DNA from: Paraburkholderia monticola
GTDB taxonomy: Bacteria > Pseudomonadota > Gammaproteobacteria > Burkholderiales > Burkholderiaceae
Direction: 5' to 3'
Length of the DNA: 64,000 nt
Assembly (NCBI RefSeq): GCF_001580545.1
Contig: NZ_LRBG01000004.1
Location: forward strand, 496,001 to 560,000
The translations under genes were made by a program, and so were the position numbers. Of the stretch, positions 18,215-27,402 are shown one piece after another (position 1 is the first letter of the stretch; each line of letters opens with the position of its first letter). The notes under the pieces were generated by a model. It was not told the origin of the DNA. It saw only the letters and a list, made by a program, of their open reading frames with translations, and did no database searches.

Positions 18215-21200
18215 CTACTTAGCGACCACTACAGGAATGCCGCGCAACTGCCCGGCGCCCTTCATCTCCTCCAGCGACTTCTTGACCGCCGAGCCCGTCG
18301 CCGCGTCGATGCCGAGGCGCGCCGCGAGGTCACGCTCACCGCGCTTCACGCCTGCCAGATTCGCCAGCTTCACGTGTCCATAACCGCGCACGCGCGCATG
18401 CAGGTCGGCGAGCTTCGCGACGTCGTCGAGACGGCTCGCGTCGAGTTTGGCGAGCGTGCGTTGCAGCGTGGTTTCATAATCGCTTGCCAGCTCGCGCTCC
18501 ATCTTGCGCTCCAGCGTGCGGCCGAACGGATCGAGCGCCGTGCCGCGCAGGCCGCGCCATTTCGCGAGCAGGCCGAGCACGGGCCACATCCACTGACCAT
18601 AGGTTTTCTTGGTCGGCACGGCGCCGGGCTGCGCGCGCGTGAGCGTCGGCGGCGCGAGGTTGAAGCGGATCGTGAAGTCCTTGCCGGCGGCACCTTCGAA
18701 TTGCGCTTCGAGCGCCTCACGGAACGCCGCGTCCGTATGAAGACGCGCGACTTCGTATTCATCCTTCACCGCGAGCAGCCGATAGAACGTCGTCGCGACC
18801 GCGCGCGTCACGCGCTCGCTCGTTGCGTCGACGGCGCTTTCCGCGCGGCGAGCGTTATCGACGAGCGCGCGATAGCGCTTCACATAAGCCGCGCCGCCAT
18901 ACGCGAGCAAGCGTGCTTCGCGATGGGCGATCAGTTCGTCGAGCGTATCGACGCGCACGCTCGGCTTCGGCGCGTGACGGGACTGCCACAGCGATTCGAG
19001 CGCGGCGGGATCGGCGGCGGCCACTCGGCCGATCGAGAACGCAAGCTGGTTCATCTGCACCGCGACGTTGTTCAGTTCGATCGCGCGCATCATCGCGGCG
19101 AACGACACCGGCACGAGACCGAGCTGCCACGCGAACCCGAGCATCAGAATGTTCGCGCCGATCGTGTCGCCGAGAAAACGCGTCGCCAGCGCTTGAGCGT
19201 CGCACGTCGACATGCGCTCTGCACCTGCCGCATGACGCATTTTGTCTATCAGCGCGTCGGCATGCAGCGTCGCGTCCGGATTCTGCACGAAGCTCGCGTT
19301 CGGAATCGCATGCGTGTTGACGACGATCCGCGTGCGGCCATGCCGCACCGTCTGCAATGCATCGGCACTCGCGCCGACCACCATGTCGCAGGCGAGCAGC
19401 ACGTCGGCCTGCTGCGTGTCGATACGCACCTGGTTCAGCCATTCGTCGCGCGCGGCAAAGCGCACGAACGACAGCACCGAGCCGCCTTTCTGCGCGAAGC
19501 CCATGAAGTCGAGCACCGACGCGCTCTTGCCTTCGAGATGCGCGGCCATGCTGATCAACGCGCCGACCGTCACGACGCCAGTACCGCCCACCCCCGTGAC
19601 GAGGATGTCGTACGGCGCGGCATCGAGTGGCGTTGCGGGAATCGGCAACGCGTCGACGTGCTTGACGAGCGCTTGCGGATCGAATGCGACGCCCGCGGCT
19701 TTCTTCAGCGTGCCGTTTTCGACGGTGACGAAGCTCGGGCAGAAGCCGTTCACGCACGAGTAGTCCTTGTTGCACGACGACTGATCGATACGGCGTTTGC
19801 GACCGAGCGCGGTTTCCAGCGGTTCGACCGACAGGCAGTTCGATTGCACGCCGCAATCGCCACAGCCTTCGCAGACTTCCTCGTTGATAAAGAGCCGCTT
19901 GTTCGGGTCGGGGAACTCGCCTTTCTTGCGGCGCCGGCGTTTTTCGGCCGCGCAGGTCTGGTCGTAGATCAGCACGGTCACGCCGTCGGTATCGCGCAAC
20001 TGGCGCTGCACCGCGTCCATTTCGCTGCGATGGTGAAACGTCGTGCCTTGCGGAAACTGGCCGTGGTGGCCGTCGTATTTCTCGGGCTCGTCGCTGACCA
20101 CGACGAAGCGCGACACGCCCTCGGCTTCGACCTGGCGCGCGATCTGCGGCACCGAGATGCTGCCGTCCACGGGCTGGCCGCCGGTCATCGCGACCGCGTC
20201 GTTATAGAGGATCTTGTAGGTGATCGTGGCTTTCGCGGCGACCGCCTGGCGGATCGCGAGAATGCCCGAGTGAAAGTAGGTGCCGTCGCCGAGATTCTGG
20301 AACACGTGGCGCGTTTTCGTGAACATCGAGTGGGCGGCCCAGTCGACGCCTTCGCCGCCCATCTGAATGAGCCCGGTCGTATCGCGCTCCATCCACGAAG
20401 CCATGAAGTGACAGCCGATGCCGGCCTGCGCGATCGAGCCGTCCGGCACTTTCGTCGACGTGTTGTGCGGGCAGCCCGAGCAGAAGTACGGCGTGCGCTT
20501 CACGCTGTCGGCCGCGTTCGAGAGGATCTGCGGCGCGACCAGATCGACGACGCGTTCGCGCCGATCGAGCGCGGGCTTGTGCTTCGCGAGCCAATTTGCG
20601 AACACCGGCAGGATGCGCGAGGGCCGCAATTCGCCGAGCGACGACAGCAGCAACGTGCCATCTTCGGCGTGCTTGCCGATCACGACCGGCCGCGTGCCCT
20701 GCGTGCGGTTGTACAGGTAGTCCTTGATCTGCTGCTCGATGACGGGGCCCTTCTCCTCGATCACGAGCACTTCGGACAGACCCGACACGAACGCGTCGAT
20801 GCGCGTCATCTCCAGCGGAAACGACAACCCCACCTTGTAGATGCGCACACCGGCCGCGTCGAGATCGGCGACGGTCAGATCGAGCCGGCGCAACGCTTCC
20901 ATCAGATCGAGATGCGCCTTGCCGCAGGTGACGATGCCGACGTTCGCGTGCGGGCTCGGCGCGACCCATTTGTCGATACTGTTCATGCGCGCGAACTGGC
21001 GCACCGCGTCGAGCTTCGCGTGCAGACGCGCTTCGATCGTCAGGCTCGGCAGATCGGGCCAGCGGTTGTGCAGACCACCCGCCGGTGCTTCGAATTCCTG
21101 AGGGAACGTCCATTCGGTTTGCAGCGCGTCGAGATCGACGGTCGAGCCCGATTCGACGGTCTCCGAGATCGCCTTGTAGCCGACCCACGCGCCCGAGAAG

Positions 21201-21802
21201 CGCGACAACGCCCAGCCGTACAGGCCGAATTCGAGCATGTCCGCAATGTTCGACGGATTCACGACCGGCATGTGCCACGCCATCATCGCGAAGTCGCTCT
21301 GATGCGGCATCGACGAGGACACGCAGCCGTGATCGTCGCCCGCGACCACCAGCACGCCGCCGTGCTGCGACGAACCGTACGCATTGCCGTGCTTCAGCGC
21401 GTCGCCGGCGCGGTCGACACCGGGGCCTTTGCCGTACCACATCGCGAAGACGCCATCGACGGTGCGCTCCGGATCGGCTTCGACGCGCTGCGTGCCGAGC
21501 ACGGCGGTGCCGCCGAGTTCTTCGTTGATCGCGGGCAGGAAGCGGATATCGCTCGCGGCGAGCAGTTTTTTCGCCTTCCACAACTGCTGATCGACCATGC
21601 CGAGCGGCGAGCCGCGATAGCCGCTGATGAAGCCGGCCGTGTTCATGCCGCGGGTTTTGTCGAGTTCGCGCTGCATCAGCGCGAGGCGCACGAGCGCCTG
21701 GGTGCCGGTCAGAAAGATCCGGCCGCGCGTCGCGGTGAGATTGTCGGACAGCTTGTAGTCGGCGAGGGCGGGCGTGCCGTCGATGGGCAGGCGGGCGGTC
21801 AT
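18215..21802 (-). CDS. Indolepyruvate ferredoxin oxidoreductase family protein (fused IorA/IorB type)
   Basis: This 1195-residue fused enzyme is predicted to oxidatively decarboxylate aryl pyruvates (from aromatic amino acids) to acyl-CoA and reduce an iron-sulfur carrier. The order is an N-terminal pyruvate-oxidoreductase-like domain (ISGYRGSPLGM near 60), a ferredoxin-like loop, a thiamine diphosphate domain (GIGCHFMASW near 470, LGDGTYFHSG near 515), a cysteine cluster VCEGCGDCG with later NCLS and NGFCPS near 650-700, and a gamma-subunit-like domain (VTGVGGTGVVTVG near 745). GGAG eight bases before the ATG supports the start. The length is usual for the proteobacterial fused form. It stands alone. 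Confidence 0.9.
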   Translation of the reverse strand: MTARLPIDGTPALADYKLSDNLTATRGRIFLTGTQALVRLALMQRELDKTRGMNTAGFISGYRGSPLGMVDQQLWKAKKLLAASDIRFLPAINEELGGTAVLGTQRVEADPERTVDGVFAMWYGKGPGVDRAGDALKHGNAYGSSQHGGVLVVAGDDHGCVSSSMPHQSDFAMMAWHMPVVNPSNIADMLEFGLYGWALSRFSGAWVGYKAISETVESGSTVDLDALQTEWTFPQEFEAPAGGLHNRWPDLPSLTIEARLHAKLDAVRQFARMNSIDKWVAPSPHANVGIVTCGKAHLDLMEALRRLDLTVADLDAAGVRIYKVGLSFPLEMTRIDAFVSGLSEVLVIEEKGPVIEQQIKDYLYNRTQGTRPVVIGKHAEDGTLLLSSLGELRPSRILPVFANWLAKHKPALDRRERVVDLVAPQILSNAADSVKRTPYFCSGCPHNTSTKVPDGSIAQAGIGCHFMASWMERDTTGLIQMGGEGVDWAAHSMFTKTRHVFQNLGDGTYFHSGILAIRQAVAAKATITYKILYNDAVAMTGGQPVDGSISVPQIARQVEAEGVSRFVVVSDEPEKYDGHHGQFPQGTTFHHRSEMDAVQRQLRDTDGVTVLIYDQTCAAEKRRRRKKGEFPDPNKRLFINEEVCEGCGDCGVQSNCLSVEPLETALGRKRRIDQSSCNKDYSCVNGFCPSFVTVENGTLKKAAGVAFDPQALVKHVDALPIPATPLDAAPYDILVTGVGGTGVVTVGALISMAAHLEGKSASVLDFMGFAQKGGSVLSFVRFAARDEWLNQVRIDTQQADVLLACDMVVGASADALQTVRHGRTRIVVNTHAIPNASFVQNPDATLHADALIDKMRHAAGAERMSTCDAQALATRFLGDTIGANILMLGFAWQLGLVPVSFAAMMRAIELNNVAVQMNQLAFSIGRVAAADPAALESLWQSRHAPKPSVRVDTLDELIAHREARLLAYGGAAYVKRYRALVDNARRAESAVDATSERVTRAVATTFYRLLAVKDEYEVARLHTDAAFREALEAQFEGAAGKDFTIRFNLAPPTLTRAQPGAVPTKKTYGQWMWPVLGLLAKWRGLRGTALDPFGRTLERKMERELASDYETTLQRTLAKLDASRLDDVAKLADLHARVRGYGHVKLANLAGVKRGERDLAARLGIDAATGSAVKKSLEEMKGAGQLRGIPVVVAK

Positions 21803-22046
21803 GGGCGAGTCTCCAGTGTTCAGGCTTCGCGCGCGATGGTGGGGGCGCGGATGCGGCGCAGCGAAAGAGACTCTATTTTTTAGCGCCTGGGCGAGTGAAT
21901 TATTGCTTCTTTAATCGGGCGTTCGCGAATGGGCGCGAAGAGTCGCGCGTTTTGACCGGCTTTTGAGCCGGATTTGCCACGTGGCGGCGCGCTTCGGGTA
22001 TGCCCTGGGGCTGGACGGGTAGGGCGGCGCAGGCGCTTTCGAAAAA
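21803..22046. other. Intergenic region upstream of the IOR gene
   Basis: The 244-bp space between two minus-strand genes should contain the promoter of the downstream oxidoreductase. A locally AT-rich patch (about 21870-21915) stands out; no operator or terminator was recognised. Confidence 0.3.
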
Positions 22047-23030
22047 CTATTGCGCCGTGTTGGCCGCGATGTCCGGGGCGAGCGGCGCGGCATCGAGCGG
22101 CACGATCTCGTCGAAGTGCGCGTAGTCGATATGGCTCACGCCGTCGCGCTCGCTCATGATGTCGACGAACCGGTGCTGCCAGAAGATCTGGTCACAGGTC
22201 CACATGTGGCGCGCCTGCATGGTTTGCGACGTCGATTCGTCGATCCCTTCGAGCGTGAGCAGCAGCGACGCGTCGCGGCCCTTCATCGATTCGGCGTTTT
22301 CGCCGAACAGCGGACTCGCTTCGTCGATGATGTGCATCAGCGTCCAGCCGAGCTTGAACACCGGATGCTGGTCGCGCACCAGCGCGAGGTCGTAGAGCTT
22401 GCGCAGCGTATAGCCTTCGACCGACGTCTCCTGACGCAGGATGCGCAGCCGCGCGCGCGCCTCGGCGATCACGTTCTGGCGCGCGTTGGCCGAACGCACC
22501 ATCAACGTCATGCGGCCGTCGATCGGCCGGATCACCGCGTAGCGCGCGAACATGATCTTCGCGTGCGGCCGCGAAAAGCGCGCAAAGATCAGCCCGGTCG
22601 CCAACGCGATGCTCGACATGCCGACGAAGATTTCGAACGTTGCGACCCAGTGGGCGTAGACGGTTTGCGGATGCATGTCGCCGTAGCCGACTGTCGCGAG
22701 CGTTTCGACGCTGAAGAAGAACGCGCCGCCGAAGCCCTTCGGAAACTGATTCGCGATCGACGCGCCGCCGAGCATGTAGAGCGTGGCGAACACGGTGTTG
22801 AGCAGCAGGAACAGCAGCGCGAGCGACACGAAGAACACCGGCCAGCGCACCTCGAGCGCGCGGTGATACAGGTCCTGCCACAGCGGTGTCGGCATGCCGT
22901 GCGCGATCACTACGCGATCGTCCAGGCGCAATTCGCGGCTGCCACGCGCGCGGCGCTTCGATGGGCTCGCGTCGGTATCGGTGTCGGTATCGCCGAGCGT
23001 GGAAAAACGGTCTGACGGTTCGCTTGCCAT
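22047..23030 (-). CDS. Inward-rectifier potassium channel, KirBac1.1-like
   Basis: This 327-residue protein has two membrane helices (about residues 52-75 and 125-150) around a pore loop with the selectivity filter TVGYGD, then a cytoplasmic immunoglobulin-like Kir domain. It reads like KirBac1.1 of B. pseudomallei throughout, for example FFFSVETLATVGYGDMHPQT, IMFARYAVIRP and RMTLMVRSANARQNVIAEAR. It conducts K+ across the inner membrane as a tetramer. The start MASEPSD at 23030 gives the usual family length; the open frame runs further but is not protein-like. No strong ribosome site is seen. Confidence 0.95.
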   Translation of the reverse strand: MASEPSDRFSTLGDTDTDTDASPSKRRARGSRELRLDDRVVIAHGMPTPLWQDLYHRALEVRWPVFFVSLALLFLLLNTVFATLYMLGGASIANQFPKGFGGAFFFSVETLATVGYGDMHPQTVYAHWVATFEIFVGMSSIALATGLIFARFSRPHAKIMFARYAVIRPIDGRMTLMVRSANARQNVIAEARARLRILRQETSVEGYTLRKLYDLALVRDQHPVFKLGWTLMHIIDEASPLFGENAESMKGRDASLLLTLEGIDESTSQTMQARHMWTCDQIFWQHRFVDIMSERDGVSHIDYAHFDEIVPLDAAPLAPDIAANTAQ

Positions 23031-23136
23031 CACGCGCTCGTGGGATGAAAACGGGCACAGCGTAGCATGGCGCGTTGTGCGCGCTGGGGGATTTTCCGCG
23101 CGAGTTTTCAGGCTGGGTCGGTTTGCTTCGCGCGCG

Positions 23137-23382
23137 TCACGGAAACACGTGCGGCTTCGGAATTCCCGCGCCGTGGTCGATATCGTCGACCGCCTGGCGA
23201 TGCGCGCTATCCACTGCTTCGGCCTGATCGGCATAGCCCGCGTCGCCGCCGACCGTGGTCCACGGCTTGACGGCCTTCTCGCGATGACGGATTTCGTACT
23301 CCGCATCCCAGCGCGCACCGCTGAGTTCGAGCGGACGAACGTGAATCGAATACACGCCGTATTGGAACAGCTGTTCAGCCAT
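23137..23382 (-). CDS. Small hypothetical protein
   Basis: This 81-residue soluble protein has no recognised domain. GGAGG six bases before ATG at 23382 strongly supports the start MAEQLFQYG. The composition is mixed and protein-like (Trp, Tyr, His and charged residues), unlike shadow frames. Text such as YSIHVRPLELSG and WDAEYEIRHREK suggests a small beta-rich domain. A similar-sized gene follows upstream on the same strand (23457-23687), and the two may form a pair. The function is unknown. Confidence 0.7.
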   Translation of the reverse strand: MAEQLFQYGVYSIHVRPLELSGARWDAEYEIRHREKAVKPWTTVGGDAGYADQAEAVDSAHRQAVDDIDHGAGIPKPHVFP

Positions 23383-23456
23383 GATCGCCTCCAGCCGGTC
23401 GACCCGGCGGCGCCGCGCCTGCGCCACGGCGCGCGGCGCGTCGCCCCGGGTTCGGC

Positions 23457-23687
23457 CTACAGTTCGATTTCCCCGAGGATACGATGGGCGAGCGCTTTGG
23501 CTTCTTCGAGCGCCTCTAGCGGTGTCGACGATGTCGAGTCGACTTCATAGACCGTGGTTTCCTGTTCGTCGCTGGGTTCGCCTTCGTCGCGCGCGAGGGT
23601 GACGGTACCTTGCCAGGCGTCCCGGCCCACTTCTCTTATCGACGCAGTGGCCGTGTAGATGCCCTTGGTGTAGGTGACGTCCTCCAT
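23457..23687 (-). CDS. Small hypothetical protein
   Basis: The 76-residue acidic protein is preceded by AAGGAG eight bases before its ATG, a strong ribosome site. The first half (YTATASIREVGRDAWQGTVTLAR) looks like beta strands, and the end (TPLEALEEAKALAHRILGEIEL) like an amphipathic helix. This resembles small uncharacterised proteins of Burkholderiales; no known domain is recognised. It lies 74 bases upstream of the other small gene on the same strand. Confidence 0.72.
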   Translation of the reverse strand: MEDVTYTKGIYTATASIREVGRDAWQGTVTLARDEGEPSDEQETTVYEVDSTSSTPLEALEEAKALAHRILGEIEL

Positions 23688-23841
23688 GGCCTCGCTCCTT
23701 TTCGCAAAGGTTTCGATGTTTTCATCCTAGCACGGCGTGGCGGGATCGGTTCCCGGCCCTGGGCGGCTTGACCCGGCGCGATGTGCTCGACATCCGTGAC
23801 GCTATGCGCACCCCAGGGCAGCCAAATTACAGCGACGTGTT

Positions 23842-24750
23842 CTACAGCAGCGCGACCACCTCGTCGAGCGTCGGCGCATGCGCGCCGGCGTGGCCGCAGG
23901 CCGCCGCGCCGGCCGCGAGCGCGAACGCGAGATGCTCCGGCCAGGCGCGTTGCGGCGCGCTCATCAGGCTGAACAACAGGCCGCCGATCGACGCATCGCC
24001 CGCGCCGACCGTGTCGACCACGGCGACGCGCGGCGGCTTCGCCTCGATCACCGCGGCGCCATCGAGCAGCATCGCCGAATCGGGCCCGCGCGTGACGAGC
24101 ACGGTCGCGGCCGGATTCATCGCGCGCAATTGCGCGAGCGCGGCGGCTTCGTCGCTGGTTTTGAAGATCATGCGCAGGTCTTCGTCCGAGACCTTGATCA
24201 GATCCGCGAGCGCGGCCATCTTGCGCAGCGTCGGCTCGTAGCCGTGCTCCATCAGGTTGCGATAGTTCGGATCGAAGCTGATCTTCACGCCCTGCGAACG
24301 CAGCTGAGCGGCGAGCCCCGCGAGCGTGTTGCCGAGCGGCTGACGCACGAGGCTGATGCAGCCGAAGTGCGCCCACTTCACCCCGCTCATCCAGCCGGCC
24401 GGCAGCTTCGCCGGATCGAATGCGAGATCGGCGCCGTTCTCGCCCATGAAGAAGTACGCGGGCGGATGCGTCTGATGCACGATCGCGAGCAGCGGCGGGC
24501 GCTCGACGCGCTGCAGAAAGCGCATGTCGAGACCCGCGGCGACGCTCGCGTCCCATAGCTCGTCGGAAAAGTTATCGACGCCGAGCGAGCCCGCGCACGC
24601 GGTGGGCAGACCGAGCCGCGCGACGCAGCGCGCGACGTTCCAGCCCGCGCCGCCCGGACGCGACAGCCAGTTCGATGCGCCGGTGCGGACGAGATCGGTG
24701 AGGATGTCGCCGGCGGACACGAAAACGGGGAGTTCGGTGCTCGCGCTCAT
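23842..24750 (-). CDS. PfkB-family carbohydrate kinase (probable fructokinase)
   Basis: This 302-residue sugar kinase has the ribokinase/PfkB pattern: an N-terminal SAGDILTDLV, a glycine-rich RPGGAGWNVARCVARLG near 31-47 and the C-terminal signature VDTVGAGDASIGGLLF near 245-260 with the catalytic Asp of GAGD. It would phosphorylate a ketose, most likely fructose to fructose 6-phosphate. GGAGA precedes the ATG, which overlaps the TGA of the AGE isomerase by four bases. With a LacI regulator, the three genes form an operon. The fructose assignment rests on pairing with a probable mannose isomerase. Confidence 0.88.
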   Translation of the reverse strand: MSASTELPVFVSAGDILTDLVRTGASNWLSRPGGAGWNVARCVARLGLPTACAGSLGVDNFSDELWDASVAAGLDMRFLQRVERPPLLAIVHQTHPPAYFFMGENGADLAFDPAKLPAGWMSGVKWAHFGCISLVRQPLGNTLAGLAAQLRSQGVKISFDPNYRNLMEHGYEPTLRKMAALADLIKVSDEDLRMIFKTSDEAAALAQLRAMNPAATVLVTRGPDSAMLLDGAAVIEAKPPRVAVVDTVGAGDASIGGLLFSLMSAPQRAWPEHLAFALAAGAAACGHAGAHAPTLDEVVALL

Positions 24751-26048
24751 TGTGCTTTCTCCGTGGAAGCCGCTGCGGCGGCCGGGGTCGATGCTGCCGA
24801 CGCCTCGTCGCCGAGCGCATGGGCGAGCACTTCGTAGCACGCGCCCATCGTGTGATAGTCGGTCTTGCCGGCCGGGCTCTTTTCGTCGCTGTACTTGCGG
24901 TTGTCGCACGTGAGGATGCGATACCACGCGCCGTACTGATGGTCGACGAAATGCGCCCAGCTGTAGCGCCAGATCTCGTCGTACCAGTCCCAGAAGCGCT
25001 CGTTGCCGGTGCGCTTGCCGAGCAGCGCGGCGGTCGCGAACGTTTCGGCCTGCACCCAGAAGTACTTGTCGTGATCGCACACGGTGCCGTCGGGGCCGAA
25101 GCCGTAGTAGAGGCCGCCGTGGTCTTCGTCCCATGCGTGGGTCATCGCGGCGTCGAACAGTTCGATCGCGCGCGGCAGCAGCCACGGCAACGGACGGAAG
25201 CGTTCGAGAATCAGCAGCAGCTTCGCCCATTCGGTCTGATGGCCGGGCTGGAAGCCCCACGGACGGAAGATGTTCGAGCTGTCTTCCTCGTTGTAGTGCC
25301 AGTCGACCGACCAGTCCGCGTGAAAGTGCTCCCACACGAGCCCTTGCGACAGCTTCGCCTGGCGCAGCGTGATATTCGACGCGACGCGCTCGGCCCGATC
25401 GAGGTAGACCAGATGACCGGTCGCCTCGTGCGCGGCGAGCAGCGCCTCGGTGGTGTGCATGTTCGCGTTCTGCCCGCGGTAGGAGCTGACGTGCCAGTCG
25501 GGCGAGGCTTCGTCGGCGTAGAGGCCGGCGGCGGCGTCCCAGAAGCGGTGCTCCATCAGATCGAAGGTCGCGCCGATCATCGGCTTCGCCTCCTCGATGC
25601 CGGCCATCGCCGCATGCGAATACGCCAGTAGCACGAACGCGAGGCCGTAGCAGTGGCGCGTCGCGTCGAGCGTGCGCTTTCTGCCGTCGCGCCATTCGAT
25701 TTCCCAGTCGTAGCCCGCGTGCTGCGAGTCCCAGTGCGCGTCGCGCAGAAAGCTCAGGCCGTGGCGCGCGTATTCGAGGTGCTTCGGGTCGCCGAATTGC
25801 CGATACGCCATCGCGTAGTTGAACACGTAGCGGCAAGTGCTGACCAGGTGGCGTGTGGTGCGGTCGTAGATCGAACCGTCGTCGCGGAAGAAATGGTAGA
25901 AGCCGCCGCTCGGGTCGAGCACGTTCGGCGCGTAGAAGCGCAGCGTGTCCTCGACGTGCGCGAGCAGGAACTCGCGGTTGCGGAAGCTGGCGATGGGCGG
26001 CACCTGCGCGGCGTCGGCGGAAGGGCGAAGCGGATTGGTTGGCGTCAT
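24747..26048 (-). CDS. AGE-family epimerase/isomerase (probable mannose isomerase)
   Basis: This 433-residue protein belongs to the N-acylglucosamine 2-epimerase (AGE) superfamily, an (alpha/alpha)6 barrel. Supporting motifs include HLVSTCRYVFNYAMAY near 68-83, ATRHCYGLAFVLLAYS near 130-145, NANMHTTEALLAAHEAT near 195-211, FQPGHQTEWAKLLL near 270-283 and an active-site-like HDKYFWVQAE near 330. Members interconvert mannose and fructose or related sugars. The start overlaps the LacI-family gene by ATGA and its stop overlaps the kinase ATG. The C-terminal Ala-rich tail of about 20 residues looks disordered. Mannose isomerisation is inferred from the kinase partner. Confidence 0.88.
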   Translation of the reverse strand: MTPTNPLRPSADAAQVPPIASFRNREFLLAHVEDTLRFYAPNVLDPSGGFYHFFRDDGSIYDRTTRHLVSTCRYVFNYAMAYRQFGDPKHLEYARHGLSFLRDAHWDSQHAGYDWEIEWRDGRKRTLDATRHCYGLAFVLLAYSHAAMAGIEEAKPMIGATFDLMEHRFWDAAAGLYADEASPDWHVSSYRGQNANMHTTEALLAAHEATGHLVYLDRAERVASNITLRQAKLSQGLVWEHFHADWSVDWHYNEEDSSNIFRPWGFQPGHQTEWAKLLLILERFRPLPWLLPRAIELFDAAMTHAWDEDHGGLYYGFGPDGTVCDHDKYFWVQAETFATAALLGKRTGNERFWDWYDEIWRYSWAHFVDHQYGAWYRILTCDNRKYSDEKSPAGKTDYHTMGACYEVLAHALGDEASAASTPAAAAASTEKAQ

Positions 26049-27031
26049 GGCGTTTTCACCAAAGTACTGGCACGGGCAACGAGTTGAACGGGCAAGCGGA
26101 CTTCGAGTTCGGCTGGCGAGTCTTCGAGCAGCAGTTCGACGCCGCGTCGGCCGAGCGCTTCCTTGTCGACTGAGATCGTCGACAGCGGCGGCGTGGCGTG
26201 CGCGGCGGCGGGAATGTCGTCGAAACCGATGATCGCGATGTCGTCGGGTACGGTGAGGCCGCGCGCGAGGCACACGCGTAGCGCGGCCAGCGCGGCGGCG
26301 TCGTTGAACGCGAACACGGCGTCGGGGCGCGGGCCCGGCGCGTCGAGCAGACGCTGCATCGCGCGCGCGGCGCCGGTGTCGGGATCGAGCCCGGCGTCGA
26401 TGTTCACTTCGAGCGAGGGGTCGAACAGCAGACCCGCTTCGAAGAACGCGCGCCGGTAGCCGAGCGCGCGTTCGGCGATGCTGAAATGCGCGAGCGAGCC
26501 GCCGATGAAAGCGACGCGCTTGCGTTGCTGCGCGAACAGATGGCGCATCGCGAGCGTCGCGCCGGCGGCGTTGTCGAGATTGACCGAGCGCAGGCCCGGC
26601 GACCACAGATCGATCAGCACCAGCGGGCGTTGCATCGCGACCAGCGTCGCGAGCGTTTCGGGCTCGACGAAGCCGGCGATCGCGACGGCGTCGGGCGCGT
26701 GCAGGCGCATCTGGTGAATCACGTCCTCGGTCGGCCCGGCGGTCAGCACCGACGGCACGATGCCGCGCTCGCGGCAGGCGTCTTCAACGCCGTGCAGCAC
26801 GTGCGAGAAAAACGGGCTCGCGGCGAAGTTGTTGTGCTGACGATGCAGCAGGAAGGTCAGGCGGCGGATGCGCGGGCGCAGTTGCGCCGCATCGTAGCCG
26901 AGCTGGCGCGCCGCTTCGACGACGCGTTCGCGCGTGGCCTCGGACAGGCCCGGCTGATTTTTGAGCGCGCGCGACACGGTGCCGATCGAAACGCTGGCCG
27001 CGCGGGCGACGTCGCGGATGGTTGTGGCCAT
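26045..27031 (-). CDS. LacI-family transcriptional regulator
   Basis: This 328-residue repressor has an N-terminal helix-turn-helix (TIRDVARAASVSIGTVSRALKNQ, residues 3-26) with the LacI hinge helix near 45-55, and a periplasmic-binding-like sugar domain. PDDIAIIGFDDIPAAAHATPPLSTIS near 250-280 is a family landmark. It is the first gene of the regulator-isomerase-kinase operon, overlapping the next gene by four bases. It probably represses its own operon and is released by a sugar. Two operator-like sites lie upstream. The start MATTIRD was chosen over an ATG-like codon 11 residues earlier because LacI proteins begin close to this helix. Confidence 0.93.
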   Translation of the reverse strand: MATTIRDVARAASVSIGTVSRALKNQPGLSEATRERVVEAARQLGYDAAQLRPRIRRLTFLLHRQHNNFAASPFFSHVLHGVEDACRERGIVPSVLTAGPTEDVIHQMRLHAPDAVAIAGFVEPETLATLVAMQRPLVLIDLWSPGLRSVNLDNAAGATLAMRHLFAQQRKRVAFIGGSLAHFSIAERALGYRRAFFEAGLLFDPSLEVNIDAGLDPDTGAARAMQRLLDAPGPRPDAVFAFNDAAALAALRVCLARGLTVPDDIAIIGFDDIPAAAHATPPLSTISVDKEALGRRGVELLLEDSPAELEVRLPVQLVARASTLVKTP

Positions 27032-27086
27032 CGAATGAAGCTGCCGCGCGAGGCGTGGCAGCACGGGTTCAGGTCGGGCGATTGTA

Positions 27087-27194
27087 TAGTAAAACGCCGC
27101 TAAAACGACTCGTAAAACGATGACTCGGTACCGGTAAATACCCGTATTTTATGGGCTTGCTGGCAATTAAGTTGTTTAGTAAAAACGACTAAAC
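27087..27194. promoter_or_regulatory. Operator-like palindromes upstream of the LacI-family operon
   Basis: GTTTAGT at 27174-27180 and ACTAAAC at 27188-27194 form a perfect inverted repeat with a 7-base AAAAACG spacer. A degenerate relative, TAGT-AAAACG-CTAAAAC, lies at 27087-27106. They sit 55-165 bp upstream of the regulator in AT-rich DNA. Spaced duplicate sites fit looping repression by a LacI-type tetramer or dimer pair; direct binding is inferred. Confidence 0.55.
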
Positions 27195-27312
27195 AATAGC
27201 TGGACGGCCGTATTCGAGACTTATCCGGAATCTTCCTATGCCTTCCGGCCGAGGCGACAGCGCGAGCATTTGCGCGTGAAATAACGAACACACCAATCGC
27301 AAGCCAAAAAGA

Positions 27313-27335
27313 AAAAGCCGCCCAAAGGCGGCTTT
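27313..27335 (-). terminator. Terminator after the BASS transporter gene
   Basis: AGCCGCC (27316-27322) and GGCGGCT (27327-27333) form a short strong stem with a CAAA loop. On the minus strand it is followed by TTTTCTTTTT, so it ends the transporter transcript before the LacI operon control region. Confidence 0.8.
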
Positions 27336-27402
27336 CCTCACACGATCCAAACGACGCTCAGGGAGGGCGCTTATGAATGTCCTGTTTGCATTGCGCGTGT
27401 TC

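Noticed and set aside
18374..21883. A 1169-codon open frame on the + strand opposite the indolepyruvate oxidoreductase gene
   Set aside because: It is a high-GC shadow: the composition is full of Arg, His and Ala with no domain text, and the minus-strand gene has all expected motifs.
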